Positions 8,331 to 16,393 of a stretch of DNA of 64,000 bases are shown piece by piece. The first letter of the stretch is position 1; the number at the start of each line of letters is the position of its first letter. This DNA is from Pseudarthrobacter sp. AL07 (GTDB lineage Bacteria > Actinomycetota > Actinomycetes > Actinomycetales > Micrococcaceae). The stretch spans positions 1 through 64,000 of the forward strand of contig NZ_JASBRB010000005.1 of NCBI RefSeq assembly GCF_029960665.1, in the 5' to 3' direction. The translations under genes and the position numbers were made by a program. A model generated the notes under the pieces. That model saw only the letters and a list, made by a program, of their open reading frames with translations, searched no databases and was not told the DNA's origin.

Positions 8331-10546
8331 GAGTTTTCCTTTACTAGGGCCCGCTCGCGCAGGACGTCCTGGATTCCGGCGATCGCCGGTTCGTTTTGAA
8401 GTGAGGTGGTGTCGCCCAGGGCGGTCCCCTCAAATAATTGGGTGAGCAGCCGGCGCATGATTTTGCCGCTGCGGGTCTTCGGTACGTCAGGAACGACGAC
8501 GACGTCGCGCGGTTTGGCGATCGGGCCGATCGCCTTCGCGACGTGCGCTTTGAGCTGGTCCCCGGTGGTTGAGCCCGTCGAAACCCCGGCCTTTAACACC
8601 ACAAAAGCGACAATCGCGTGCCCGGTTTTGGGATCTGCTACCGGACAGACACCGGCCTCCACCACGTCCGGGTGGGCCACCAGGGCTGACTCGATCTCGA
8701 TGGTGGAGAGCAGGTGGCCGGAGACGTTCAGGGTGTCGTCCACGCGGCCCAGAATCCAGATATCGCCGTCGGCGTCGTACTTCGCGCCGTCGCCGGCGAG
8801 GAACCAGCCCTGCTCCACATACTGGCTCCAGTAGGAGTCGTAGTAGCGGCGGGGGTTGCCCCAGACGGTGCGCGCAATAGCGGGCCCGGGAGTGTCAACC
8901 ACAATGAATCCCTGGACGCCCGGCGGTACGGTATTGCCGGCGTCGTCCACGATCCTGGTACTGACGCCCGGCAGCGGGCGGGCCGCGCAGCCCGGCTTGA
9001 ACTCGGTGTCCGTGGGGGCGGGGGAGAGGATGGTGGCGCCGGTTTCGGACTGCCACCAGGTGTCCACCACGGGGGCGGTGCCGGCGCCGACGTTCTGCCG
9101 CAGCCAGCGCCAGGCTTCAGGATTGACGGCTTCGCCAACGGTGCCAAGCATTCGGATGGACGAGAGGTCGTAGCTGTCCGGCACGCCCTCCGGGAACCAG
9201 CCCATGAGGGACCGGACCAAGGTGGGCGCGGTGTAGTACTGGGTGACCCTATACCGTTCGATGATCTCGAAGTGGCGGCCCGGGTGCGGGGTGTTCGGAG
9301 TGCCTTCGAAGATCACCTGGGTGACGCCGTTGGAGAGCGGACCGTAGATCTCATAGGTGTGAGCCGTGACCCATGCGAGGTCGGCGGTGCACCAGTGCAC
9401 GTCCCGGTCGCGGAGTGCAGGATCGGGGTTGCTGAAGAGGTGTTCGAAGCTCCAGGACGCCTGGGTCAGGTAGCCGCCGGACGTGTGGACCAGGCCCTTG
9501 GGCTTGCCGGTGGTGCCGGAGGTGTACATGATGAACAGCGGCGTTTCGGCGTCGAATGCTTCGGCTTCGTGGACGTCCGCCGCGCTCCCGACGGCGTCAT
9601 GCCACCACATGTCGCGGCCTTCAGTCATGGGGACGGCGGCCAGGTCCTCGGGCGCTGTGGTGCGGTTGATGACCAGCACGTGTTCGATCGCGTTGTCACC
9701 GGCGACGGCAGCGTCGGCGTTGTCCTTGACGGGCACGGCGACACCGCGGCGGAACTGGCCGTCCGTGGTCACCAGGAGCTTGGCGCCTGTGTCCTCGACG
9801 CGGAACTTCAGGGCTTCGGCGGAGAAGCCACCGAAAACGAGCGAGTGGATGGCGCCGATCCGGGCCACTGCGAGGGTGATGATGACGGTTTCGGGGATGA
9901 CCGGCAGGTAGATGACCACGCGGTCACCCTTGGTGATGCCCAGGGCCAGCAGGGCGTTGGCGGCCTTGGAGACTTCGCGCTGCAGCTCCGCGTATGTGAT
10001 GGCTCGGCGGTCCCCGGGCTCGCCTTCGAAGTGGAGGGCCACCTTGTCGCCGCGGCCATTGGCGACGTGGCGGTCCACGCAGTTGTAGGCGACGTTGAGC
10101 TTGCCGCCCTCAAACCAGGTGATTTCCGGGCCTTTGCCGGCAGCGGCGTCGGCCGGGACGCGGCGGTGGGCCGTGTGCCAGGGCTTGCCGGTGATTGCTT
10201 CAGGCTGCGCCCAGTTCAGGCGGAGGGCCTGCTGCTCCCAAAATGCCACATGGTCTGGTTGGGCGTCTTCGCGTCCTTCTCGGTGCCCCGCCGTCTGCTG
10301 TGTCGTGATGGTGCTGCTGTGGCGCGCCGGCCCTCCCGACGGTGCGCCGTGCACGGCGTCGTCGTTCGGCTCGGTCGAGGACCATCCCGATGAGCTGCTG
10401 GAAGGGCCGGGCGCGTCACGCAGCCCTGCTTCGACCGCCGTCGCGTTCGAAGTGGATTGTGGGGAGTCCGTTTCAGCGGCCGCTGCTGCGGCACCGGCGG
10501 GACTCTGGGTGGGCAAAGCCGTGGCAGAAGATACTTCTGGTGTCAT
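8327..10546 (-). CDS. acs: Acetate-CoA ligase (acetyl-CoA synthetase)
   Basis: A 739-residue AMP-forming ligase that makes acetyl-CoA from acetate, ATP and CoA. The adenylation P-loop is YTSGTTGKPKG, the acetate-pocket region is DTWWQSETG, the hinge is GRVDDTLNVSGHLLST, and KTRSGKIMRRLL carries the catalytic, usually acetylatable, lysine. About 95 N-terminal residues (Ala/Ser/Thr/Pro-rich, starting MTPEVSSATALP) precede the Acs core and are unusual for the family. Residues AGVSTGSTT in the C-terminal domain come from a captured palindromic repeat. ATG at 10546 follows GGAGCGC. It is the first gene of the operon with sfnG and metY, behind a SAM-riboswitch-like leader. Propionate-CoA ligase is an alternative. 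Confidence 0.9.
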   Translation of the reverse strand: MTPEVSSATALPTQSPAGAAAAAAETDSPQSTSNATAVEAGLRDAPGPSSSSSGWSSTEPNDDAVHGAPSGGPARHSSTITTQQTAGHREGREDAQPDHVAFWEQQALRLNWAQPEAITGKPWHTAHRRVPADAAAGKGPEITWFEGGKLNVAYNCVDRHVANGRGDKVALHFEGEPGDRRAITYAELQREVSKAANALLALGITKGDRVVIYLPVIPETVIITLAVARIGAIHSLVFGGFSAEALKFRVEDTGAKLLVTTDGQFRRGVAVPVKDNADAAVAGDNAIEHVLVINRTTAPEDLAAVPMTEGRDMWWHDAVGSAADVHEAEAFDAETPLFIMYTSGTTGKPKGLVHTSGGYLTQASWSFEHLFSNPDPALRDRDVHWCTADLAWVTAHTYEIYGPLSNGVTQVIFEGTPNTPHPGRHFEIIERYRVTQYYTAPTLVRSLMGWFPEGVPDSYDLSSIRMLGTVGEAVNPEAWRWLRQNVGAGTAPVVDTWWQSETGATILSPAPTDTEFKPGCAARPLPGVSTRIVDDAGNTVPPGVQGFIVVDTPGPAIARTVWGNPRRYYDSYWSQYVEQGWFLAGDGAKYDADGDIWILGRVDDTLNVSGHLLSTIEIESALVAHPDVVEAGVCPVADPKTGHAIVAFVVLKAGVSTGSTTGDQLKAHVAKAIGPIAKPRDVVVVPDVPKTRSGKIMRRLLTQLFEGTALGDTTSLQNEPAIAGIQDVLRERALVKENS
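8563..8592. repeat. In-frame palindromic repeat inside acs
   Basis: Thirty bases are identical to the repeat in metY. Here they lie in the acs C-terminal domain between FVVLK and the GDQLKAHV helix, in a surface loop of the Acs fold, and are translated AGVSTGSTT. The right arm is diverged (TTTAACACC), so the palindrome is imperfect. Confidence 0.8.
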
Positions 10547-10551
10547 AGATG

Positions 10552-10680
10552 CGCTCCATCGATCCTGGCGGTAGCACCCTTCGCTGTGTGCCGAGGATGG
10601 TCGCCTCAACGGGTACAGCGCTGGTCAGGGATGCTGCGGCTTCATCGATCCAGGTCTCTTGGCCGCTCGGGATGGTCACT
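10552..10680 (-). promoter_or_regulatory. SAM riboswitch candidate (SAM-I superfamily-like) before acs
   Basis: On the minus strand the leader holds, in order: P1 left arm CCAUC (10675-10671), CGAG, stem GCGGC, an AAGAG...GAUGAA kink-turn-like segment, stem GCCGC, GCAGCAUCC, a stem CGCUGU/ACAGCG, then GGGUGCUACC, and P1 right arm GAUGG (10560-10556). This follows the S-box order. The loop CCUGG can pair with downstream CCAGG as the pseudoknot. P1 runs into GGAGCGC, the acs ribosome site, so control would be at translation. No clear P4 stem is seen. The class is inferred by eye. Confidence 0.6.
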
Positions 10681-10806
10681 TCCACTACAACCGAACCGCA
10701 CGCCATGCGCCAAATCGGGGTCCACAGAACGTAATATTCGTTCCTGCCATGCGGTGCTGCCTCGAGTCAGTCAATTATTCGACGAGGAGCCACTCCGGAG
10801 ACGATG

Positions 10807-10812
10807 TACGCT
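10807..10812 (+). promoter_or_regulatory. Leaderless -10 box before the CoA-binding gene
   Basis: TACGCT ends six bases before the ATG at 10819, the spacing expected if transcription starts at the A of the start codon. No Shine-Dalgarno is correctly placed for this ATG. Confidence 0.6.
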
Positions 10813-10818
10813 TGCCTC

Positions 10819-11244
10819 ATGGGCCACGTCAACGATCCTGCCGTTAGTGAGCGCCTGATGCGAAACAAAGGGCGGTGGGCCATCGTGGGCCTGACCACCA
10901 ACGAGTGGCGCGCAGCTTACGACACCTCGCTGTTTATCCGCGACCGGCTCGGCATGGAGATCATCCCCGTCAACCTTCCCGGCGACCCCGTCCACGGCGA
11001 AACCGGGTACCGCACGCTGGGTGAGATTCCCCCTGAAAAGCAACCCCTCGACGTCGTCGACTGCTTTGTGAATTCGCAAAAGGTCGGGGCGGTGGTGGAC
11101 CAGGCAATTGCGGTGGGCGCCAAGGCCGTGTGGTTGCAGCTGGGCGTTATCGACGAAGCGGCGGTGGACCGGGCCAAGGCCGCCGGCCTGGACGTGGTGA
11201 TGAACGTTTGCCCCGCGCAGCAGGCATGGAAGTACAACCTCTGA
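10819..11244 (+). CDS. CoA-binding domain protein, paralogue of 5291-5785
   Basis: A 141-residue Rossmann-type CoA-binding protein. GRWAIVGLTTNEWRAAY is the nucleotide-binding turn, and VVDCFVNSQKVG, AVWLQLGVIDEAA and GLDVVMNVCPAQ align with the same positions of the protein at the far end of the sulfur operon. ATG at 10819 is preferred over one at 10804, because TACGCT lies exactly six bases ahead of it. It is transcribed divergently from acs and shares the intergenic region with the riboswitch-like leader. The function is unknown; the pairing with the operon suggests a role tied to acyl-CoA or sulfur metabolism. Confidence 0.8.
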   Translation: MGHVNDPAVSERLMRNKGRWAIVGLTTNEWRAAYDTSLFIRDRLGMEIIPVNLPGDPVHGETGYRTLGEIPPEKQPLDVVDCFVNSQKVGAVVDQAIAVGAKAVWLQLGVIDEAAVDRAKAAGLDVVMNVCPAQQAWKYNL

Positions 11245-11298
11245 CTGGTTCGGGGCGCGCTGATTCCCGCGGCCGCTCAACGCGCCTCGCGCGGCCGC

Positions 11299-12327
11299 TC
11301 AGCGCTGCATAAGCTCCGGGTAGTGGCGTTCGGTCACGTCGGGATGGGCGCGCATGCGGCCCTTGAGCATGTTCAGGCCAAAGGACGCGAGCAGCGGGTT
11401 GGCCGGGTCGTCGGAGATGCCGCGGGCCTGGGCTTTGAGCTCGGGCGGAAGCGGTACCGGATCGATGACGGCATCCAGCCGCGGCGACCAGAAGAATGGG
11501 ACTGAGTAGCGGTCCACGCCGGGTCGCGGCGCCTGGACGCGGTGGATCGTGGCGGCAAGGAAACCTTCCGTGGCCACCTCCAGCATTTCGCCCAGATTCA
11601 CCACAAGTGCCCCGGGAACAGGCTCAACCGGCGCCCATTCGCTCGTCCCGGGCGGCAGGACTTCGAGTCCGCCTACCTCGTCCTGGAGGAGCAGGGTGAC
11701 AAAACCGTAGTCGGCGTGGGAGCCCACGCCCTGGTCGCCGGCCGCCTCCACCACACCGCCGACGTAATGCACCAGCTTTCCCATCCACGCCGGTTCGTTG
11801 CCGAAGGGCTCGTCGAAGTGGTCCTCGGGCAGTCCCAAGGAAACCGAGATGCCCCGCAGCAGCTCCATGCCCACGCTGGACATCAGGTCGGCCCAGGCCA
11901 TGGCCGCGGACTTGAGCTCCGGCAATGCCTCATCAGGCCACATGTTGTGCCCTTGGAGCAGCCAGTACGGCTGATCGGCCGGGTAGTTGTGGACGGGTTC
12001 GCGTTCCGGGGAGTAGTCGATCTGCTCGCGCGCGTCGGCCCGGCCCTGCGTGATTTCGGTGCCCATCCGGGTGTAGCCGCGGAAATGCGGTGAAATCCTG
12101 TTGTCCAGCTTCATCCGCTCCTCGAGCGGCAGATCGAAGAACCGTTTAATGAGGGCCAGCAGCTCCTCGGCCTGGCCGGGGGCGGCGCCGTAACCAGTGA
12201 TTTGGAAGAAGCCCACGTTGTGGGCGGCGTCCCGCAGCGGGTCAATGAATTCCGGGCTGAAGGAGCCGTACGGCTGGCGTGCGGCGCTCATGTCCAGAAC
12301 GGGGATGGTGGCCTGGTCGGGTGACAT
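11299..12327 (-). CDS. 2-oxoglutarate/Fe(II) oxygenase of the isopenicillin N synthase family
   Basis: A 342-residue cytoplasmic oxygenase. The N-terminal DIOX_N region begins IPVLDMSAARQP. The iron ligands are H and D of GSHADYGFVTLLLQD and the H of IHRVQAPRP, and the 2-oxoglutarate-binding R-x-S is in DRYSVPFFW. Length fits bacterial members, which act on small molecules that cannot be named from sequence. TAGTCT lies six bases before the ATG, so the transcript is probably leaderless. Its promoter is back-to-back with that of the YjbR-type gene. The downstream gap before the convergent CoA-binding gene contains two GCGGCCGCTCA words. Confidence 0.85.
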   Translation of the reverse strand: MSPDQATIPVLDMSAARQPYGSFSPEFIDPLRDAAHNVGFFQITGYGAAPGQAEELLALIKRFFDLPLEERMKLDNRISPHFRGYTRMGTEITQGRADAREQIDYSPEREPVHNYPADQPYWLLQGHNMWPDEALPELKSAAMAWADLMSSVGMELLRGISVSLGLPEDHFDEPFGNEPAWMGKLVHYVGGVVEAAGDQGVGSHADYGFVTLLLQDEVGGLEVLPPGTSEWAPVEPVPGALVVNLGEMLEVATEGFLAATIHRVQAPRPGVDRYSVPFFWSPRLDAVIDPVPLPPELKAQARGISDDPANPLLASFGLNMLKGRMRAHPDVTERHYPELMQR

Positions 12328-12333
12328 CTTCGC

Positions 12334-12366
12334 AGACTAGCACCGCCGGGAAGGGCTTTGTAGGCT
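12334..12366. promoter_or_regulatory. Overlapping divergent leaderless promoters
   Basis: TAGTCT on the minus strand (12339-12334) and TAGGCT on the plus strand (12361-12366) each end six bases before their start codons (12327 and 12373). The two -10 boxes are 21 bases apart, so the -35 region of each promoter falls on the -10 box of the other. Polymerase could hardly occupy both at once. Confidence 0.55.
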
Positions 12367-12372
12367 CGATCC

Positions 12373-12798
12373 ATGGACGCAGCGCAACTCAAGGAAATAT
12401 GCCTGTCATTTCCCGGTGCCTTCGAGGACTTTCCCTTCGGTCCCGAGACTTCCGTGTTCAAGGTACGGGCCCTGGTAGCTGGTGGCGCCAGGAACGAAGC
12501 CAAGATGTTCGCGGCGTCTGCGCTTGACGGCCCCAGCCTTTCCGTCAGCCTGAAGTGCGAGCCCGCCCTGGCTGAGCAGTTGCGCGCAGCCCATCCGGAC
12601 ATTACGGGCGCGTGGCACATGAACAAGACCCACTGGAACGGTGTGCGGCTGGACGGAAACCTGCCCGATGCCACGGTCCGGGACATGGTGGAGGATTCCT
12701 ACGACCTGGTGGTGGCCTCCCTGAGCCGCAAGCAACAGGAGCAGCTGGGGTGGGCGCGGCTGTCCGGTTCTTCGGGTTCATCGGGCGGGCCCCGTTGA
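12373..12798 (+). CDS. YjbR/MmcQ family protein (DUF419)
   Basis: A 141-residue protein. FPGAFEDFPFGPETSVFKV, KMFAASALDG, LKCEPALAEQLRAAHPDI and the HMNKTHWNGVRLDG segment are typical of the MmcQ/YjbR fold, a double-stranded-DNA-binding-like domain of unknown role. The last 15 residues are Ser/Gly-rich and lie over the start of the next gene. The ATG sits six bases behind TAGGCT, suggesting a leaderless transcript. It heads a run of four same-direction genes. Confidence 0.85.
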   Translation: MDAAQLKEICLSFPGAFEDFPFGPETSVFKVRALVAGGARNEAKMFAASALDGPSLSVSLKCEPALAEQLRAAHPDITGAWHMNKTHWNGVRLDGNLPDATVRDMVEDSYDLVVASLSRKQQEQLGWARLSGSSGSSGGPR

Positions 12799-13337
12799 CC
12801 GGGAAGCGCCTGGCCGCCGGGGACCTCAACTACGCGGGCATCGGCTCCACCGAACACGGCCGGCCGCCGGAAGGCTACGCCTGCTTCGTTTCGCGGGAGT
12901 ACCTTGGCGTTGGACCGGCGGTCTACCGCCGGGTGGCACACGGAATCCTCACCTGGGAGCTGCAGCGGCGGTCCGGGCTGCGCGTCTGGACTGAGTCCGA
13001 CGTCGTGGTCCCCGGTGCACGCGTTGTGAGCGGGTTCGGCGTCGGGCCGTTCCGGATCAATGCCCCGTGCGAGGTCGTCTGGGTCCGGCATCCCGTGCCG
13101 GGCGAGGGTCCGCAGTCGGCGGGCTTCGGTTACGGGACGCTGCCCGGCCACCCGGAGCGCGGCGAGGAAGCATTCGAAGTTGAGATCGGGGCCGACGGGC
13201 GGGTGTTTTTGAAGATCACAGCCTTCAGCAGGCACGCCAACTGGTTCTATCAGGCCGGCGGCCTGCTGGCCCGGGCCGCGCAAAAGCACATCACTTCGCG
13301 ATACGTTGAAGGGGCACGTCAGCTCGCCGCGGGATAG
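12750..13337 (+). CDS. DUF1990 family protein
   Basis: A 195-residue protein. The core includes LNYAGIGSTEHG, GYACFVSREYLGVGP, GARVVSGFGVGPFRINAPCEVVWV and GFGYGTLPGHPERGEEAF, which are DUF1990 hallmarks. Function is unknown. I place the start at GTG 12750 with GGAG about eight bases upstream, so the gene overlaps the previous one by 49 bases. The frame is open further upstream, but that part is Gly/Pro/Arg-rich antisense-like sequence and was excluded. It is probably cotranscribed with its neighbours. Confidence 0.75.
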   Translation: MGAAVRFFGFIGRAPLTGKRLAAGDLNYAGIGSTEHGRPPEGYACFVSREYLGVGPAVYRRVAHGILTWELQRRSGLRVWTESDVVVPGARVVSGFGVGPFRINAPCEVVWVRHPVPGEGPQSAGFGYGTLPGHPERGEEAFEVEIGADGRVFLKITAFSRHANWFYQAGGLLARAAQKHITSRYVEGARQLAAG

Positions 13338-13365
13338 TCCGTGTTCCGCATCGGAAGGAAAATCC

Positions 13366-13683
13366 ATGATCTTCATCGTCGTTAAATTCAAGGTCAAAAC
13401 CGAATGGTCCGAGCGCTGGCTCGGCCTCGTTGACGACTTCACCCATGCCACACGGGCGGAGCCCGGTAACCTGTGGTTCGACTGGTCCCGCAGCGTGGAG
13501 GACCCCAACGAGTTTGTGCTTGTGGAAGCCTTCAAGGACGACGCCGCCGGGGACCACGTCAACAGCTCCCACTTCAAGCAGGTCATGGCGGACATGCCGC
13601 AGGCGCTGGCGGAAACACCGCAAATCATCAGCCGCCAACTCGACGGCGACGGCTGGGACCGGATGGGCGAACTGACCATCTGA
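13366..13683 (+). CDS. Antibiotic biosynthesis monooxygenase (ABM/YgiN-type) protein
   Basis: A 105-residue single-domain protein. MIFIVVKFKVKTEWSERW, GNLWFDWSRSVEDPNEFVLVEAF and the helix HVNSSHFKQVM follow the dimeric alpha-beta barrel of ABM proteins, several of which oxidise quinols without a cofactor. The substrate is unknown. The ATG at 13366 is preceded by GGAAGGAA. The stop overlaps the next start as TGATG, so the DUF503 gene is coupled. Confidence 0.85.
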   Translation: MIFIVVKFKVKTEWSERWLGLVDDFTHATRAEPGNLWFDWSRSVEDPNEFVLVEAFKDDAAGDHVNSSHFKQVMADMPQALAETPQIISRQLDGDGWDRMGELTI

Positions 13684-13976
13684 TGTGGATCGGCTGGATT
13701 GAATTCGACATCCTCCTCGGCGATGTCCAGAGCCTGAAGGAGAAACGTTCCGTCATCAGGCCGCTGCTGGCCGAGCTCAAGCGCCGCTTTGACGTGTCCG
13801 TCGCGGAGGTGGGGGACCATGACCAGTACCGGCGCTCGCAGGTGGGGGCAGGGCTGGTGGCAGCAGACCGGGCGCACCTCGTGGAGGTACTCACCGCCGT
13901 CGAACGCTTTGTGGCCGCCCGGCCCGAATTTGAGCTGCTTAGCTCGAGGCAGCGGGAGCTCCGCAGCGACGATTAA
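13683..13976 (+). CDS. DUF503 family protein
   Basis: A 97-residue protein. MWIGWIEFDILLGDVQSLKE, KRSVIRPLLAELKRRFDVSVAEVG and QVGAGLVAADRAHLVEVLTAVE match the compact ferredoxin-like DUF503 fold. The family is often found near rbfA and infB, but here it is coupled to an ABM gene by a TGATG overlap. The role is unknown. The gene ends directly before palindrome A2 and is convergent with purL. Confidence 0.85.
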   Translation: MWIGWIEFDILLGDVQSLKEKRSVIRPLLAELKRRFDVSVAEVGDHDQYRRSQVGAGLVAADRAHLVEVLTAVERFVAARPEFELLSSRQRELRSDD

Positions 13977-13978
13977 AC

Positions 13979-14041
13979 CAACGCGGGGTCACTTACGGCC
14001 CATCCCGAGGGGATTATTGGGCGGAAAGTGACCCCGCGTTG
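13979..14041. repeat. Family A intergenic palindrome, copy 2 (convergent gap)
   Basis: The arms 13979-13998 and 14022-14041 share the CAACGCGGGGTCACTT core of copies 1 and 3, with two mismatches near the loop. A TTAAA-like word flanks each arm on the outside. It fills the gap between the DUF503 stop (13976) and the purL stop (14057). Confidence 0.85.
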
Positions 14042-14056
14042 ATTTAAGGGTGGGGA

Positions 14057-16393
14057 CTAGCCGAAGTATTTCGGCAGGGTCGCCTCGTGGGCTTCGCGGA
14101 GGGCGGCCAGGGACATGGTGTCCACGCCCTTGATCTCCAGGTTGCCGCTGGCTGCGTCCACCACGCCGATCCGGGTGTGGGCAAAGCCGCGGGCCGTGCA
14201 CATGTCCTTGAACCGGACTTCTTCCGAGCGGGGCACGCCGACAATTGCGCGGCCCTGGGACTCGGAGAACAGCGCCGTGAACAGGTCCACGCCGTCGCGG
14301 TCCAGGACGTCCTGCAGGGCGATCCGGGCACCAACGCCGTAGCGCAGCGCGGACTCCACGAGGGCTGCCGCGAGGCCGCCCTCGGAGAGGTCGTGAGCCG
14401 AATCCACCATGCCGTCGCGGGACGCGTTGATCAGGATTTCGCCCAGCTCGCGTTCGGTGGCAAGGTCAACCTTGGGCGGAAGTCCACCAAGGTGGCCGCG
14501 CATGTTGGCCCATTCGGAACCGTCCAGCTCGGCGGCCGTCGTACCCAGCAGGTAGATGGCCTGGCCATCTTCCCTCCAGCCCGACGGCGTGCGGCGGGCG
14601 ACGTCGTCGAGCTTGCCCAGCACTGCCACCACGGGGGAGGGGTGGATGGGGGTGGTGCCGGTCTGGTTGTACAGCGAGACGTTGCCGCCGGTGACCGGGA
14701 TGCCCAGCACCATGCAGGCATCGGACAGGCCGCGGATGGCCTCCGCGAGCTGCCACATCACGTCCGGGTCCTCGGGGGAGCCGAAGTTCAGGCAGTCGCT
14801 GACGGCCATCGGAACAGCGCCGGAGGTGGCCACGTTGCGGTAGGCCTCGGCCAGCGCCAGCTGTGCGCCGTGGTAAGGGTCAAGGTATGTGTAGCGGCCG
14901 TTGGCATCGGTGGCCAGGGCGACGCCCAGGCCGGTTTCCTCGTCCACGCGGACCACGCCGGCGTCGTCCGGGAACGCGAGGGCGGTGTTGCCGCCGACGT
15001 ACCGGTCGTACTGGTTGGTGATCCACGCCTTGCTGCACATGTTCGGCGAAGCCACGAGTTCGGTGACGGCGGCAGCCAGTTCCGCAGGGGCGGAGGGGCG
15101 GGCGGTGTCCTGGACAGAGCCGGTGAAGGAATCGGCCTGTACGGAATCCTGCCATGAGGGGCGGGCGTACGGGCGGTCGTAAACCGGGCCGTCGTGGGCC
15201 ACTGTGCGCGGGTCGACGTCCACGATGACTACGCCGTCCCAGGTGATGATCAGGCGGCCGGTGTCGGTGACCTCGCCGAGCCACGAGTACTCCACGGCCC
15301 ACTTGTCCATCACAGCTTCGAAGGCGGCGACGTTCTCGGGGGTGACCACGGCCATCATGCGTTCCTGCGACTCGGACATCAGGATCTCGCCCGGAGTCAG
15401 GGTGGGATCGCGCAGCAGGACGGAGGTCAGTTCAACTTCCATGCCGCCGTCGCCGTTGGAGGCCAGTTCGGACGTGGCGCAGGAGATGCCAGCGGCGCCG
15501 AGGTCCTGGATGCCCTCAACCAGCGAGCCCTTGAAGAGCTCCAGGCAGCACTCGATCAGGACCTTTTCAGCGAAGGGGTCGCCCACCTGGACGGCGGGGC
15601 GCTTGGACGGCTTCGTGTCATCGAAGGACTCCGAAGCGAGCACCGAGGCGCCGCCAATGCCGTCGCCTCCGGTGCGTGCACCGAACAGGACCACCCTATT
15701 GCCTTTACCGGACGCGTTGGCGAGGCGGATGTCCTCGTGGCGCATTACGCCTACAGCCAGCGCGTTGACAAGCGGGTTGCCCTGGTAAACCGAGTCGAAC
15801 ACCATTTCGCCGCCGATGTTCGGCAGGCCCAGCGAGTTGCCATAGCCGCCGATGCCGGCAACGGCACCGTGCATCACTCGGGCAGTGTCTGGGTGGTCAA
15901 TGGCGCCGAAGCGGAGCGGATCCATCACTGCAACCGGGCGCGCGCCCATGGAGATGATGTCGCGGACAATGCCGCCAATGCCGGTGGCTGCACCCTGGTA
16001 GGGCTCCACGAACGACGGCGAGTTGTGGGACTCGATCTTGAACGTTACGGCCCAGCCGTCGCCCAGGTTGGTGACGCCGGCGTTTTCGCCGATGCCCACC
16101 AGCATGTCCTTCTTCATCTCCTCGGTCACCTTGTCGCCGAACTGGCGCAGGTGGTTCTTCGAAGACTTGTAGGAGCAGTGCTCGCTCCACATGACGGAGT
16201 ACATGGCCAGTTCGGCGCCGGTGGGGCGGCGGCCCAGGACCTTGACTACTTCATCGAACTCGTTCTGCTTCAGGCCCAGTTCGGCCCACGGCAGGTCGGT
16301 GTCCGGCGTCTTGGCAGCGTTCTCGACGGTGTCAATGTTGAATTTCTTGGATGAGGTCTCGACAGGCTCGACCACCGAATTGGTTTCGGTCAT
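14057..16393 (-). CDS. purL: Phosphoribosylformylglycinamidine synthase subunit II
   Basis: A 778-residue small-type PurL, the ATP-dependent synthetase that converts FGAR to FGAM using ammonia channelled from PurQ with the help of Pur[45 protein letters not shown] and [11 protein letters not shown] are family motifs. The N-terminus [18 protein letters not shown] contains VVEPVET, which is the translation of a captured palindromic repeat (16354-16380); the normal reading resumes at [10 protein letters not shown]. The start overlaps the purQ stop as ATGA. It is the last gene of purS-purQ-purL and is convergent with DUF503 across palindrome A2. Confidence 0.97.
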   Translation of the reverse strand: MTETNSVVEPVETSSKKFNIDTVENAAKTPDTDLPWAELGLKQNEFDEVVKVLGRRPTGAELAMYSVMWSEHCSYKSSKNHLRQFGDKVTEEMKKDMLVGIGENAGVTNLGDGWAVTFKIESHNSPSFVEPYQGAATGIGGIVRDIISMGARPVAVMDPLRFGAIDHPDTARVMHGAVAGIGGYGNSLGLPNIGGEMVFDSVYQGNPLVNALAVGVMRHEDIRLANASGKGNRVVLFGARTGGDGIGGASVLASESFDDTKPSKRPAVQVGDPFAEKVLIECCLELFKGSLVEGIQDLGAAGISCATSELASNGDGGMEVELTSVLLRDPTLTPGEILMSESQERMMAVVTPENVAAFEAVMDKWAVEYSWLGEVTDTGRLIITWDGVVIVDVDPRTVAHDGPVYDRPYARPSWQDSVQADSFTGSVQDTARPSAPAELAAAVTELVASPNMCSKAWITNQYDRYVGGNTALAFPDDAGVVRVDEETGLGVALATDANGRYTYLDPYHGAQLALAEAYRNVATSGAVPMAVSDCLNFGSPEDPDVMWQLAEAIRGLSDACMVLGIPVTGGNVSLYNQTGTTPIHPSPVVAVLGKLDDVARRTPSGWREDGQAIYLLGTTAAELDGSEWANMRGHLGGLPPKVDLATERELGEILINASRDGMVDSAHDLSEGGLAAALVESALRYGVGARIALQDVLDRDGVDLFTALFSESQGRAIVGVPRSEEVRFKDMCTARGFAHTRIGVVDAASGNLEIKGVDTMSLAALREAHEATLPKYFG
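16354..16380. repeat. In-frame repeat relic at the purL N-terminus
   Basis: The gene-strand sequence is a variant of the repeat in metY and acs (GGTGGTCGAGCCTGTCGAGACC), captured in the opposite orientation, so that it reads VVEPVET instead of AGVSTGSTT. It adds residues ahead of the conserved PurL start region. Confidence 0.7.

Noticed and set aside
10552..10680. SAM-IV riboswitch
   Set aside because: The order of stems and the GAUGAAGCC kink-turn-like segment fit the SAM-I layout better, and I see no SAM-IV-type 3' pseudoknot domain. The class still needs a covariance search.
11256..11295. Repeat family in the gap after the CoA-binding gene
   Set aside because: Two GCGGCCGCTCA words are present, but the stem is short and I see no copies elsewhere in the window, so chance in GC-rich DNA is enough.
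12612..12749. N-terminal extension of the DUF1990 protein
   Set aside because: The frame is open but lies wholly over the YjbR gene, is Gly/Pro/Arg-rich like an off-frame reading, and the GTG at 12750 has a ribosome site and begins the conserved domain.
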